From Roseibium hamelinense (lineage in GTDB: Bacteria; Pseudomonadota; Alphaproteobacteria; Rhizobiales; Stappiaceae), in the NCBI RefSeq assembly GCF_007830545.1, contig NZ_VLLF01000004.1, positions 248,001-312,000 of the forward strand: DNA of 64,000 bases, in the 5' to 3' direction. This document shows, one piece after another, positions 38,184 to 47,702 of this stretch. How positions within the stretch are numbered: position 1 is the stretch's first letter; each line of letters begins with the position of its first letter. Position numbers and translations under genes: made by a program. The notes beneath the pieces are model-generated. The model made no database searches. It worked only from the letters and a program-made list of their open reading frames with translations, and was not told where the DNA came from.

Positions 38184-38973
38184 TGCGGGCATGTCAGGAG
38201 ACGACCGGAGAAAACCATTGCTGAGGCTCGCCTGGGCGGCTATGGCGGCAGCGGCAGCCTTGGTTGTTTTGCTCAATCTCGGTTTTTGGCAATTGGACCG
38301 CTTAGCCTGGAAAGAGGCGTTGATCGAAAAGGTGCGTGAGGACGTAACAAAACCGCCAGTGCCACTGCCGGATCATTCTCAGTGGACCAGCGCAGCGCCC
38401 GAACAGTGGGACTATACGCATGTTCGCGTTACCGGCCGCTTTTTGCCCGGCGCCGCATTCTACTACACGGCATTGAATGACGCGACGGGGCACTACGACG
38501 GTCCGGGCTATCTGGTCTACGCCCCTTTTGAAACGCTGAACGGTATGGTTGTCCTGGTGAACCGTGGGTTCATCCCGCAAGGCCTTGCGGACGGCGTTGC
38601 AGCCGATGCGACTGTGCCGCCGGATGGGCAACGCGCGCTGACTGGTCTACTTCGGGTTTCCGAGCAGCCGAATTGGACAACACCTTCTGCCAGCACTGAA
38701 ACAATGATCTGGTTTGCCCGCGATACCAATGCGATGGGGAACGCTTTGGGTATTGAAGCAGACAAACTCGCGCCGTACAGCGTCGACCTGGATCAGGTCC
38801 ATACCCCAAATACCGGCCTACCGCAGGCTGGAGAAACAATTGTCCGTTTCAAAAATGATCATCTGGGGTACGCGCTGACCTGGTTTGGTCTTGCTGCAAC
38901 GCTGGTCGGCGTGTTTTTGGCCTATGCGGCGTCAGTCGTTTGGCCTAGGCCCGAGAGCAATCCGGGCAAATAA
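38173..38973 (+). CDS. SURF1 family oxidase assembly protein
   Basis: 266 residues from a TTG at 38173 directly after AGGAGGGTGA. Two membrane helices, one near each end (LAWAAMAAAAALVVLLNLGF; YALTWFGLAATLVGVFLAY), flank a periplasmic domain with VLVNRGFIPQ, typical of SURF1/Shy1. It assists heme a insertion into subunit I. An ATG 18 bases upstream in the same frame is the alternative start, but the ribosome-binding site fits the TTG. Confidence 0.92.
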   Translation: MTIDAGMSGDDRRKPLLRLAWAAMAAAAALVVLLNLGFWQLDRLAWKEALIEKVREDVTKPPVPLPDHSQWTSAAPEQWDYTHVRVTGRFLPGAAFYYTALNDATGHYDGPGYLVYAPFETLNGMVVLVNRGFIPQGLADGVAADATVPPDGQRALTGLLRVSEQPNWTTPSASTETMIWFARDTNAMGNALGIEADKLAPYSVDLDQVHTPNTGLPQAGETIVRFKNDHLGYALTWFGLAATLVGVFLAYAASVVWPRPESNPGK

Positions 38974-38974
38974 A

Positions 38975-38999
38975 AACGAGAGCCAATTCGGCTCTCGTT
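38975..38999 (-). terminator. Intrinsic terminator for the peroxiredoxin gene
   Basis: AACGAGAGCC, loop AATTC, GGCTCTCGTT. On the minus strand the hairpin is followed by TTTTTA, giving a U-tail 28 bases after the peroxiredoxin stop. It may also slow transcripts from SURF1 on the other strand. Confidence 0.8.
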
Positions 39000-39026
39000 C
39001 TGCAAGATAGACTGTCGGGGGTGTTA

Positions 39027-39512
39027 TCAATTCAAGGCTTCAAGAATTGCCGCTGCACCTGTCGCGTTTGCTTCACCCGGATTCTCTTCAATGCTGATGT
39101 AGGTGACTTTGCCGTCTTTGGCGATCAGCGCAAACCGCTGGGACCGGGTATGGCCGAAAATCGGTGCGTCAAGCGCGAGATCAGCAGCCTTGGCAAATTC
39201 GGCCGTAGTGTCCGCAAGGAAAGTGATACTGTTTGAGCCGTTGGATGCCTTGGCCCAAGCGTCCATCACAAAGACGTCATTGACTGACAGCACGGCGATC
39301 TCATCAACACCCTTGGATTTGATCGTGTCTGCATGTTCGATAAAGCCGGGCAAATGGTTCATGTGGCAGGTAGGGGTAAAGGCTCCTGGAACGCCAAATA
39401 GGACAACTGTCTTTCCGCCAAACAGGTCCTTGGTCGACACTTCAGTCGGGCCATCGCCGGACATCGTCTTGAGGGTCGCCTCTGGGATCTGATCACCAAC
39501 TTTGAGTGCCAT
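39027..39512 (-). CDS. Peroxiredoxin, Prx5 type
   Basis: 161 residues. The peroxidatic Cys is in PGAFTPTCHMNHLPGF (about residue 49), preceded by VVLFGVPGAF, typical of the Prx5/AhpC-TSA subgroup. It reduces peroxides using thiol or glutaredoxin donors. A resolving Cys is not evident, suggesting a one-Cys or glutaredoxin-dependent mechanism. Stand-alone gene with its own terminator. Confidence 0.93.
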   Translation of the reverse strand: MALKVGDQIPEATLKTMSGDGPTEVSTKDLFGGKTVVLFGVPGAFTPTCHMNHLPGFIEHADTIKSKGVDEIAVLSVNDVFVMDAWAKASNGSNSITFLADTTAEFAKAADLALDAPIFGHTRSQRFALIAKDGKVTYISIEENPGEANATGAAAILEALN

Positions 39513-39592
39513 AACAAAATCTCCGAAAACAATAAGTGAGCGCTCCCTCGAGATAGGGCCAGATCAGCGAAGAGGGAAGCTCTAATTTGATT

Positions 39593-40429
39593 TTAGTTGG
39601 AGGAGGTTTCGGGAAGAATATGGCGCACCGCCAAGCCGCTTCCGTTTTTTACCCAAAGGAGATCAAGGTATGCCACCCCCGATTCCGAGGGTTTTAACCC
39701 CGTAAGATCGAGGTCCCACGAAACCCTATCGGCGCTTTGCGCGCGCAGAAGGGGAAGGCCGATGTAAGAGCCACTTGGACCGGCCGCAAAAAGATCCGGG
39801 GTTTCCCCGTCTTTGGGTGCCGAAGTCTGTATGTGCGCAACAGGGGCGCCGTCGAGATTCACAATGTCAATTGCCGTGATCGGGCTTTCACTCATGGCAA
39901 CACTCTTCGGTACCCGCTTCAAGTCGCGTTCAATCAGGCGGGCGCCCAGGCGATCTTCTTTCATTCCCGGCTCAAGCTGCAAGCTGAACTCGGCATCTCC
40001 AGGGACACAAATGTCCTTGCAAACCCCGAAAAACATCGAAAGATCCAGTTGGATCGGCTGGCCGGCATCTGCCGGTACTGCAAAAAGTGGCAGTATGATC
40101 CCGTCGTGGTAGACGACAGATGTCGAGAAGCCGTCATTATAGATATCAGGCACTGGAAACCTAATATCTAGGCTTTGGAGATTTGATGAGCCACTCCCGT
40201 CGATCTGGGGCGGTATGCCCGCTTCTCCGGGGTTGCGCCAATAGGTGTGCCAGCCCGGTTCAAGAAGAAATTCGATCCCGCCGCGATAGGCCGTGCCTTC
40301 ACGAGTCCCGTCGAAGATCAGCCGGACAGCTCCGCCATGAACTTCAATCCAGTCGGTGGAAACGGCGACTGCGGGCGTGCTCACGACAGTCACGATTGCA
40401 ATCAGAATGTATCGAAAAAGACTTGCCAT
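39593..40429 (-). CDS. Periplasmic DsbD N-terminal-like protein
   Basis: 278 residues with a signal peptide (MASLFRYILIAIVTVVSTPAVA). The body resembles the DsbD/ScsB N-terminal immunoglobulin-like domain: FLLEPGWHTYWRNPGEAG, then FFGVCKDICVPG, whose two Cys can exchange disulfides. Such stand-alone proteins are common in alphaproteobacteria and probably act in periplasmic thiol redox handling. It lies next to peroxiredoxin on the same strand, 80 bases apart. Confidence 0.83.
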   Translation of the reverse strand: MASLFRYILIAIVTVVSTPAVAVSTDWIEVHGGAVRLIFDGTREGTAYRGGIEFLLEPGWHTYWRNPGEAGIPPQIDGSGSSNLQSLDIRFPVPDIYNDGFSTSVVYHDGIILPLFAVPADAGQPIQLDLSMFFGVCKDICVPGDAEFSLQLEPGMKEDRLGARLIERDLKRVPKSVAMSESPITAIDIVNLDGAPVAHIQTSAPKDGETPDLFAAGPSGSYIGLPLLRAQSADRVSWDLDLTGLKPSESGVAYLDLLWVKNGSGLAVRHILPETSSN

Positions 40430-40607
40430 TCGTTACTATTAGCCGAGCCGCGGCGATCCGTCATCTGATGGCTCAAGCCTCGCGCGTCATATCTGCGTTA
40501 CGAGAATGTGAGTGGCGATTTTTAGGCGGTGCGTCCTTCAGACCATTAACAACTTGTGCGCCAGCCTGTAGGCTGGAATCTGAGCCTTGGTAACACGGAG
40601 CGTTCAT

Positions 40608-41204
40608 ATGGCAGATTTACCGGCGGCGGATTCTCTCGAAGGACAGTTTCTGATTGCCATGCCGAACATGGCGGATGGCCGGTTCGAGAATTCTGTCATT
40701 TATGTCTGCTCGCACTCTGATCAGGGGGCCATGGGGCTGGTTCTCAATCAGGTCGCAAAGCATCTTTCGCTCGAGGACTTGCTTTTACAGCTGGACATTC
40801 TCAACGATGAGACTGCGATTTTGCTGCCTGACGAAATCAAGCAAATGAACGTCTTTAAGGGTGGGCCGGTCGAAGTAGAGCGCGGCTTCGTCTTGCATTC
40901 CGACGATTATGTGATCGAACGGTCCACGCTTGAGATATCCCATGGCGTCTGCCTCACCGCGACCCTAGAAATCTTGAAAGCCATTGCCGATGGACGCGGG
41001 CCGGAAAACGCCATTCTTGCGCTTGGATATTCTGGGTGGGCTCCCGGGCAGCTTGAGCGCGAGATCCAAGCCAATGGCTGGCTGACCTGTGAAGCTGACA
41101 AGGCGATCATTTTTGATCCCGAATTCGATACCAAGTGGCAGAAGGCATTGAGCTCCATAGGCGTCGACCCGGCGATGCTATATGGCGAAGCCGGCCATGC
41201 CTGA
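40608..41204 (+). CDS. YqgE/AlgH family protein
   Basis: 198 residues from the ATG at 40608, with CGGAG eight bases upstream. GQFLIAMPNMADGRFENSVIYVCSH is diagnostic, followed by GAMGLVLN and LGYSGWAPGQLE. The family is widespread and its molecular function is not firmly known, though AlgH was linked to alginate regulation in Pseudomonas. The 7-codon longer reading frame is unlikely. A small hairpin, CCAGCC-TGTA-GGCTGG (40561-40576), lies just upstream. Confidence 0.93.
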   Translation: MADLPAADSLEGQFLIAMPNMADGRFENSVIYVCSHSDQGAMGLVLNQVAKHLSLEDLLLQLDILNDETAILLPDEIKQMNVFKGGPVEVERGFVLHSDDYVIERSTLEISHGVCLTATLEILKAIADGRGPENAILALGYSGWAPGQLEREIQANGWLTCEADKAIIFDPEFDTKWQKALSSIGVDPAMLYGEAGHA

Positions 41205-41338
41205 TGCCCTCGCACACCGCTTTTTTGCGCTGGTGCAACGGGAATGAGCAATCGCAGTGTCCAAGGCGATAAACTTCGCTGGCAATACTCATGCACTGGT
41301 TTAAATTCCGTGCGGTTTGCACTAGTGTGACAAAACTT

Positions 41339-41356
41339 TGGAGGTGGGCACCTCCA
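41339..41356 (+). promoter_or_regulatory. Leader hairpin upstream of thrC
   Basis: TGGAGGT, loop GGGC, ACCTCCA: a 7-bp hairpin whose left arm contains a perfect Shine-Dalgarno-like GGAGGT, hence occluded. The usable GGAGG at 41373 precedes the thrC GTG at 41388 and repeats the context TTTGGAGG. A translational or attenuation role is possible but not shown. Confidence 0.35.
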
Positions 41357-41387
41357 TAAAAGCAACAATTTTGGAGGCGAGTCCGCG

Positions 41388-42794
41388 GTGAAATACTTTA
41401 GTACGCGCGGCGAGGCACCTGTTCTCGATTTTTCTGATGTACTCTTGCAAGGGCTGGCTCGGGACGGTGGGCTTTATCTCCCGGCCGAATGGCCGCGATT
41501 CAGCGCGGAGAAAATCGCGTCATTTGCGGGCAAACCTTACCGAGACGTTGCTTATGAAGTGATCAAGCCGTTTGTAGGCGGGTGCATCAAGGACGACGTT
41601 TTGCGTTCCATGATCGCGAAAGCCTATGCGGGCTTCCGCCATCCGGCGGTCACACCTTTGGTTCAGACCGGTGAAAATGAGTTTGTCCTGGAACTATTCC
41701 ACGGGCCAACGCTGGCGTTCAAAGACGTAGCAATGCAGCTTCTTGGGCTGTTGATGGATCATGTTCTGGAAGAGCGCGGTCTGCGTGCGACCATCGTGGG
41801 AGCAACGTCAGGCGACACCGGCGGGGCTGCGATTGACGCGTTCAAAGGCCGTGCACGCACAGATATCTTCATTCTGTTTCCGGACGGGCGTGTCTCCAAT
41901 GTGCAGCGCCGTCAGATGACGACTCAAAAGGAAGGCAACGTTCATGCGCTTGCGCTGACCGGCAACTTCGATGATTGCCAGACCATCGTAAAAGGCATGT
42001 TCAACAATTTTGGTTTTCGCGACCGCGTTGCACTGTCGGGCGTAAACTCAATCAACTGGGCGCGGATCCTAGCTCAGATTGTGTACTATTTTGTCTCAGG
42101 CGTCGCGCTTGGCGCGCCGCACCGTCCAGTGTCGTTTACGGTGCCGACCGGAAATTTCGGCGACATATTCGCCGGTTACGCCGCCATGAAAATGGGCCTG
42201 CCGGTAGACACGCTTGTGGTTGCGACCAATGTCAACGATATCCTCGCCCGTACTCTTGAGACCGGCCGCTATGAGATGCGCGGTGTTTCCGCAACGACCG
42301 CCCCTTCCATGGATATTCAGATTTCATCGAATTTCGAGCGTCTGCTTGCCGAGGTCTACGGTCATGACGGACATACCGTGCGCAGATTGATGAACCAACT
42401 TGGTCAGTCCGGCAGTTTTGAAATCGAGGCCGGGCCACTGGCGGCGATCCGGGAAAAGTTTGCTGCTGGGCGCTGCGACGACAAGCAGACAGCAGCCGTA
42501 ATCGCGAATACACTGGAGGAAGCCGGCTACTTACTGGATCCCCATACGGCTATAGGGGTGCATGTGGCCCGAGAGAACGCATCATTGAATTCTCCCATGA
42601 TTGTGCTTGGCACTGCCCATCCAGCCAAGTTTCCGGATGCTGTGGAGGCGGCATGTGGCGTACGGCCAGAGCTTCCGGACGAGCTGAAGCCCATGATGGA
42701 GGCGGAAGAGCAGCAGGAAATACTTCCTGCAGAGCAATCCGCTGTTGAGCGTTTCATTGAAACCCATGCCCGCGCCGTAAAGAGCGGGGTTTGA
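41388..42794 (+). CDS. thrC: Threonine synthase ThrC
   Basis: 468 residues beginning with GTG. It converts O-phosphohomoserine to threonine using PLP. The N-terminus MKYFSTRGEAPVLDFSDVLL and the PLP Lys in HGPTLAFKDVAMQLLG (about residue 111) are diagnostic. GATSGDTGGAAIDAFKG binds the PLP phosphate. The long type, as in proteobacteria and yeast. thrB, its upstream partner in the pathway, is on the other strand about 6 kb away. Confidence 0.97.
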   Translation: MKYFSTRGEAPVLDFSDVLLQGLARDGGLYLPAEWPRFSAEKIASFAGKPYRDVAYEVIKPFVGGCIKDDVLRSMIAKAYAGFRHPAVTPLVQTGENEFVLELFHGPTLAFKDVAMQLLGLLMDHVLEERGLRATIVGATSGDTGGAAIDAFKGRARTDIFILFPDGRVSNVQRRQMTTQKEGNVHALALTGNFDDCQTIVKGMFNNFGFRDRVALSGVNSINWARILAQIVYYFVSGVALGAPHRPVSFTVPTGNFGDIFAGYAAMKMGLPVDTLVVATNVNDILARTLETGRYEMRGVSATTAPSMDIQISSNFERLLAEVYGHDGHTVRRLMNQLGQSGSFEIEAGPLAAIREKFAAGRCDDKQTAAVIANTLEEAGYLLDPHTAIGVHVARENASLNSPMIVLGTAHPAKFPDAVEAACGVRPELPDELKPMMEAEEQQEILPAEQSAVERFIETHARAVKSGV

Positions 42795-42798
42795 TCGT

Positions 42799-44085
42799 AT
42801 GGAAGTGAAATCGACCCGGCTGTCCAATGGCATGACCGTCGTTACCGACCGGATGCCGCATCTCAAAACTGCTGCGCTTGGTATATGGGTTCGTACCGGA
42901 TCTCGATCTGAAAAGCCGGATCAAAACGGGATTACCCATCTGCTCGAGCACATGGCGTTTAAGGGCACAGCGACACGCTCGGCGCGTGACATCGCTGAGG
43001 AAATCGAGGCCGTCGGCGGTGAGCTGAATGCTTCGACAAGCATTGAACACACCAATTACTATGCCCGTGTTCTGGCTGAAAACGTGCCACTGGCTGTCGA
43101 AATGCTGGCCGATATCCTGCAGAATTCCAGCTTTGATGCTCTGGAACTCAAACGCGAGCAGCATGTGATCCTTCAGGAGATTGGCGCTGCGCACGATAGC
43201 CCGGAGGACCAAGCTTTCGACTTGTTCCAGGAGACTGCTTGGCCGGACCAGGCCATAGGGCGCCCGATTCTCGGGACGCCGGAAACAGTCAAAGGGTTTA
43301 CCTCACCGGCGCTTCACACATATCTTGCCGACCGCTATCGGGGGCCGGATCTTGTATTGTCGGCAGCCGGGCTGGTTGATCATGAAGCCCTTGTGCAATT
43401 GGCCGAAGAAAAATTCAAAAAAATCCAGCCGGAACCGGCTGTTCCAGATGATACCGCCCGCTATGTCGGTGGCGAACGGCGCATTGTAAAGGATCTCATG
43501 GAGGCGCAGGTTCTTCTCGGATTTGAGGGGCGCCCCTATCGCTCAAAAGACTACTATGCAATCCAGATCCTGGCTTCGGTGCTTGGAGGGGGGATGTCCT
43601 CGCGCCTGTTTCAGGAAATTCGTGAAAACCGCGGCCTATGTTATGCAATCTACAGTTTTCACTGGGCTTTTTCCGATACAGGGCTTTTTGGACTTCATGC
43701 TGCAACCAGCGAGGAAGATCTCGGTCAATTGATGCCTGTGATCTTGGACGAACTTGCCAACGCCGGAAATACGATATCGGATGAAGAAGTGGCCAGGTCC
43801 CGTGCGCAGATTCGTGCTGGTCTTATGATGGCACTGGAAAGTCCAACGGCCCGGGCTGGCCAGATTGCAAGACAAATCCTTGTTCATGGTCGGGTCCTGA
43901 CGATGGATGAGGTTTCCCGAAAAATTAATGATGTCACTGTTGCCGATATTCGGCGTGTGGCCCATGAAACCTTCCTGGAATCGACCCCGACCCTCACTGC
44001 TGTCGGGCCGGTTCAAAACATCATGCCAGTTGTCGACATCACCGAACGGCTGAATACGCCGCAACTGCGCAGGGCTGCGCTATAG
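42799..44085 (+). CDS. M16 family peptidase (processing-peptidase-like)
   Basis: 428 residues. The zinc motif HLLEHMAFKGT (HxxEH) lies at about residues 49-59, with the further Glu downstream, as in bacterial M16B peptidases related to the mitochondrial processing peptidase beta subunit. STSIEHTNYYARVL and GGGMSSRLFQEIRENRGLCY are family blocks. It begins 4 bases after the thrC stop, so the two are co-transcribed, a common alphaproteobacterial pairing. Confidence 0.93.
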   Translation: MEVKSTRLSNGMTVVTDRMPHLKTAALGIWVRTGSRSEKPDQNGITHLLEHMAFKGTATRSARDIAEEIEAVGGELNASTSIEHTNYYARVLAENVPLAVEMLADILQNSSFDALELKREQHVILQEIGAAHDSPEDQAFDLFQETAWPDQAIGRPILGTPETVKGFTSPALHTYLADRYRGPDLVLSAAGLVDHEALVQLAEEKFKKIQPEPAVPDDTARYVGGERRIVKDLMEAQVLLGFEGRPYRSKDYYAIQILASVLGGGMSSRLFQEIRENRGLCYAIYSFHWAFSDTGLFGLHAATSEEDLGQLMPVILDELANAGNTISDEEVARSRAQIRAGLMMALESPTARAGQIARQILVHGRVLTMDEVSRKINDVTVADIRRVAHETFLESTPTLTAVGPVQNIMPVVDITERLNTPQLRRAAL

Positions 44086-44103
44086 ACTTCGGGGAGGCGG
44101 AAC

Positions 44104-44742
44104 ATGTCGCTGCTGCGCCCTTCGATTACCCAAGACATCGACCAACGGCTAGAGGGTCAGGGCGTTTACCTGCGACATCCCGTTATGGCGGACTACAAAG
44201 CCTGGTCTGATTTGCGCTCGCAAAGCCGCGAGTTTTTAAAACCTTGGGAGCCGATCTGGCCCAAAGATGATCTGACTAAAGCCGGATTTAGACGGCGATT
44301 GCGGCGTTATGCGCGCGACCGCCGCGACGGCAAGAGCCACTCCTTCTTGCTGTTCAAGTCAGAAACCGACGACTTGCTTGGCGGTTTGACGCTTTCAAAT
44401 ATTCGTCGCGGCGTTTCTCAATCTGTCACTCTCGGATATTGGATGGGCGTTTCCTTCGCCGGGCGTGGGTTCATGTCAAAAGCCGTTGAGTTGATCCAGC
44501 CCTTCTGTTTTGAGGCACTTGGTCTTCATCGTATTGAGGCTGCCTGTTTGCCGCACAATGCACCTTCTTTGCGGCTTCTTGAAAAAGCCGGATTCGTCCG
44601 CGAAGGCTACGCCCGGAATTACCTGCTGATAAACGGTTATTGGCAGGACCACCTTTTGCTTGCCTGTTTGGCGGAAGATCATGCGGCTGGCAAAAATCCG
44701 GCTCCGATGACAATCGGGGGCAATTTGAAAGAATTCTTGTGA
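44104..44742 (+). CDS. GNAT acetyltransferase, RimJ/RimL-like
   Basis: 212 residues. LGYWMGVSFAGRGFMSKAVEL carries the acetyl-CoA pyrophosphate loop, and HRIEAACLPHNAPSLRLLEKAGFVREGYARNYL is the C-terminal signature of RimJ-type N-acetyltransferases. It probably acetylates a ribosomal protein or other protein N-terminus; the exact target is unknown. 18 bases after the M16 peptidase stop, so likely the third gene of a thrC operon. Confidence 0.9.
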   Translation: MSLLRPSITQDIDQRLEGQGVYLRHPVMADYKAWSDLRSQSREFLKPWEPIWPKDDLTKAGFRRRLRRYARDRRDGKSHSFLLFKSETDDLLGGLTLSNIRRGVSQSVTLGYWMGVSFAGRGFMSKAVELIQPFCFEALGLHRIEAACLPHNAPSLRLLEKAGFVREGYARNYLLINGYWQDHLLLACLAEDHAAGKNPAPMTIGGNLKEFL

Positions 44743-44773
44743 CACGCCGTTCAACCCGGTAGTGCTTCGGGTT

Positions 44774-47686
44774 ATGTTGAAGTTGAAAATGCATACATTA
44801 AAGGGTGTTGGCGCCCAGATCCTGTCGGTCATTTGGCTGTTGATCGCGTTTGCCTGCGCAACGCCCAGTCATGCGGTTGAGCCGATCCCGGTTCCCCTTG
44901 ATATTGAAGCACTCGATCTCACGAATGCTATTGATCTTTATACAGACGCTGGATCCCGCCTTCAGGTCTCCACAGCGCCAGGTCCGGACGGGATTGTGCG
45001 CCGGATCGAAGTCCCCGCCCGAGACGAAGAAAACACCGATTGGGCCGTCTTTGCCCTTGCCAACACAAGCGACGAACAGATTGACCGGCTGCTTGTAGCC
45101 CCGTTCTTTCAACTCGTGGGGTCCCAACTGTTCTGGCCGGACCTCGGCGCTTCGCGCATAGAAGCAATAACTCCAAGCCAAGGCATAGCTCCGCAACGGC
45201 AAAAAAGCCTCGAGGCCGACGTCTTCCTGATCACGCTGGACCCCGGCGCTGTTGTCACATTCGTTGTCGAGTTGAATACAAGCGAACTTCCTCAACTGCG
45301 CCTCTGGGAGCCGGACACTTATAAAGAGACCGTCAACGCCTACACACTCTATCGAGGTATCATTCTCGGGATATCTGGTCTTCTAGCTCTGTTTTTGACA
45401 ATCTTGTTTGTGGTCAAAGGCACGGTGATGTTTCCTGCAACCGCGGCTCTTGCCTGGGCCGTGCTCGCCTATTTATGCATCGATTTTGGGTTTTGGAGCT
45501 TGGTCTTGAACGTTGGCCAAGGCGAGGATCAGCTTTATCGGGCATGTGCAGAGGTGATGCTCGCAGCAAGTCTGATCATTTTTCTCTATGCTTATTTGAA
45601 TCTGAACCGCTGGAATATCCATTATTCGCACCTGGCCCTCACGACTTTGATCCTACTGCTTGGTCTACTGGGTGTGGCCGTTTGGGATCCGTCTGTTGCG
45701 GCCGGGATCGCCCGCCTGTCCCTCGGATTGATTACTGTACTTGGCCTGATCACCATTCTCATACTGGCGGTGCAAGGGTATGACCGCGCGATCATGTTGA
45801 TCCCGACCTGGTTCCTGCTGATCGCTTGGGTCATTGGAGCAGCCATGACGGTGACCGGATCCCTTTCTAACGACATTGTTCAGCCCGCTCTTGGCGGGGG
45901 GCTGGTTCTGATCGTGCTTCTGATCGGTTTCACGGTCATGCAACATGCTTTCGCGGGCGGCGCGATCGCTCAGGGCTTGATCTCGGATGTTGAGCGCCGT
46001 GCTTTGGCACTAACCGGTGCAGGAGATATTATCTGGGACTGGGACGTCGACCGAGACAGGATTTACACTGGGCATGAGGTTGAAGACCTTTTAAATCTCA
46101 AGCACGGATCTCTCGATGGTCCCGCCCGGGACTGGCTTGATATCCTTCATCCCCAGGACAGAGACCGGTTTCGTGCCACGCTGGACGCAGTCATCGACCA
46201 GCGCCGGGGGAAGATCTCACAAACCTTCCGGCTCCGGTCCGAAGATGGGCATTTCCGTTGGTTCTTGTTACGGGCACGTCCGATAATCGGTTCTGATGCG
46301 GAGGTTATCCGGTGTGTTGGGACGCTCCTAGATGTAACGGAAGAACGCACCGCTGAAGAGCGCCTTCTGCATGACGCGGTGCATGACAACCTGACAGGGC
46401 TGCCAAACCGCGAGCTGTTCATGGACCGGCTCCGCTCTGCACTAGCACAGGCCAAAGCCGATGGCAGCACGAAGCCGACCGTTCTGGTTATCAATCTTGA
46501 TCGGTTCAAACAGGTCAATGACAGCATTGGCTTGTCGGCTGGTGACAGTATTCTTTTAACCGTTGCGCGACGGCTCAGCCGGCTTATCGGGGTGCAAGAT
46601 GCGTTGTCTCGAGTAAACGGCGACCAATACGGCCTCGTGCTCTTGTCTGAGCAAGAGCCCGACAAGATCGTATCTCTCGCAGACAGCTTAAGAAAGGCTG
46701 TACGCGCACCCATCACCTTTGGAGACCGGGAGATCTTTCTGACCTGTTCGGTCGGTATCGCGCTCTATGAGGGTGAAAAACAGACGGGTGAGGACCTGCT
46801 TGCAAATTCGGAGATTGCTCTCAATCACGCAAAGCGGCTTGGCGGTGACAGGCAGGAAGTGTTCCGGCCGATCTTGCGCCCACTTGGCAAGAACATCGTC
46901 GATCTTGAGAGCGATCTTCGGGACGCGATTCGGAAGGAAACACTTGGCGTTGTGTTCCAGCCGATCGTCAGGCTTGAAGACCAGTCAATCGCCGGATTTG
47001 AAGTCCTGGCCAGATGGACCCATCCCAAGCGGGGTAAGATCACGCCGACCGAGTTCATCCCAATCGCCGAACAATCCGGACTGATCAACGAACTGGGCAT
47101 GTACATGCTCGACAAGGGGGCGGGCCAGCTCGCCTTCTGGCAGAAGGAATTGCCCTCCGAACAACCGCTTTTTGCGTCGGTGAATTTGTCGTCACGGCAG
47201 CTGTTGAAGCACGATCTGATCAACGATGTGAAGGCTATTCTGTCCCGCACATCGTTGGCTCCCGGAACGCTCAAACTGGAGCTTACCGAATCGCTGATCA
47301 TGTCCAATCCGGAATACTCGGCTAAGGTGCTGGAACGCTTGCGCAATCTCGGGGCCGGCCTGTCACTTGACGACTTTGGAACGGGACACTCCTCGTTATC
47401 TTATCTGCAGCGGTTTCCGTTCGACACAATCAAGATCGATCAGTCATTCGTAAAATCCTCCGGTAGCAGTTCCCGTCCGGTTCTGCTTCGCACAATTGTT
47501 GCAATGGGCCGGGATCTTGGCATGTCCGTGGTCGCGGAAGGCGCAGAAAACGAGGCGGATGCGCTCGAGCTGTATCAGCTTGGCTGCGAATATGCTCAAG
47601 GGTTCTTTTTCGGGGAGCCCACGTCAGCTGATGACGCCAGCAAGTTGCTGCGTAAAATGGCGTCTGAGCGGGAAACTGCGGCCTAG
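44774..47686 (+). CDS. Membrane PAS-GGDEF(degenerate)-EAL protein
   Basis: About 970 residues. A signal-anchor is followed by an extracellular domain and seven-helix region (residues about 195-400), resembling 7TMR-DISM receptors, then PAS (about 410-520), GGDEF (about 530-695) and EAL (about 700-955). The cyclase loop reads NGDQY instead of GGDEF, so synthesis is doubtful. The EAL site is present as GFEVLARWTHP, with ELTESL, LDDFGTGHSSL and KIDQSF, so phosphodiesterase activity is likely. The start is uncertain: a GTG 12 bases earlier and an ATG 15 bases later are alternatives. Confidence 0.88.
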   Translation: MLKLKMHTLKGVGAQILSVIWLLIAFACATPSHAVEPIPVPLDIEALDLTNAIDLYTDAGSRLQVSTAPGPDGIVRRIEVPARDEENTDWAVFALANTSDEQIDRLLVAPFFQLVGSQLFWPDLGASRIEAITPSQGIAPQRQKSLEADVFLITLDPGAVVTFVVELNTSELPQLRLWEPDTYKETVNAYTLYRGIILGISGLLALFLTILFVVKGTVMFPATAALAWAVLAYLCIDFGFWSLVLNVGQGEDQLYRACAEVMLAASLIIFLYAYLNLNRWNIHYSHLALTTLILLLGLLGVAVWDPSVAAGIARLSLGLITVLGLITILILAVQGYDRAIMLIPTWFLLIAWVIGAAMTVTGSLSNDIVQPALGGGLVLIVLLIGFTVMQHAFAGGAIAQGLISDVERRALALTGAGDIIWDWDVDRDRIYTGHEVEDLLNLKHGSLDGPARDWLDILHPQDRDRFRATLDAVIDQRRGKISQTFRLRSEDGHFRWFLLRARPIIGSDAEVIRCVGTLLDVTEERTAEERLLHDAVHDNLTGLPNRELFMDRLRSALAQAKADGSTKPTVLVINLDRFKQVNDSIGLSAGDSILLTVARRLSRLIGVQDALSRVNGDQYGLVLLSEQEPDKIVSLADSLRKAVRAPITFGDREIFLTCSVGIALYEGEKQTGEDLLANSEIALNHAKRLGGDRQEVFRPILRPLGKNIVDLESDLRDAIRKETLGVVFQPIVRLEDQSIAGFEVLARWTHPKRGKITPTEFIPIAEQSGLINELGMYMLDKGAGQLAFWQKELPSEQPLFASVNLSSRQLLKHDLINDVKAILSRTSLAPGTLKLELTESLIMSNPEYSAKVLERLRNLGAGLSLDDFGTGHSSLSYLQRFPFDTIKIDQSFVKSSGSSSRPVLLRTIVAMGRDLGMSVVAEGAENEADALELYQLGCEYAQGFFFGEPTSADDASKLLRKMASERETAA

Positions 47687-47702
47687 GCCGGCTGTATTAT
47701 AG

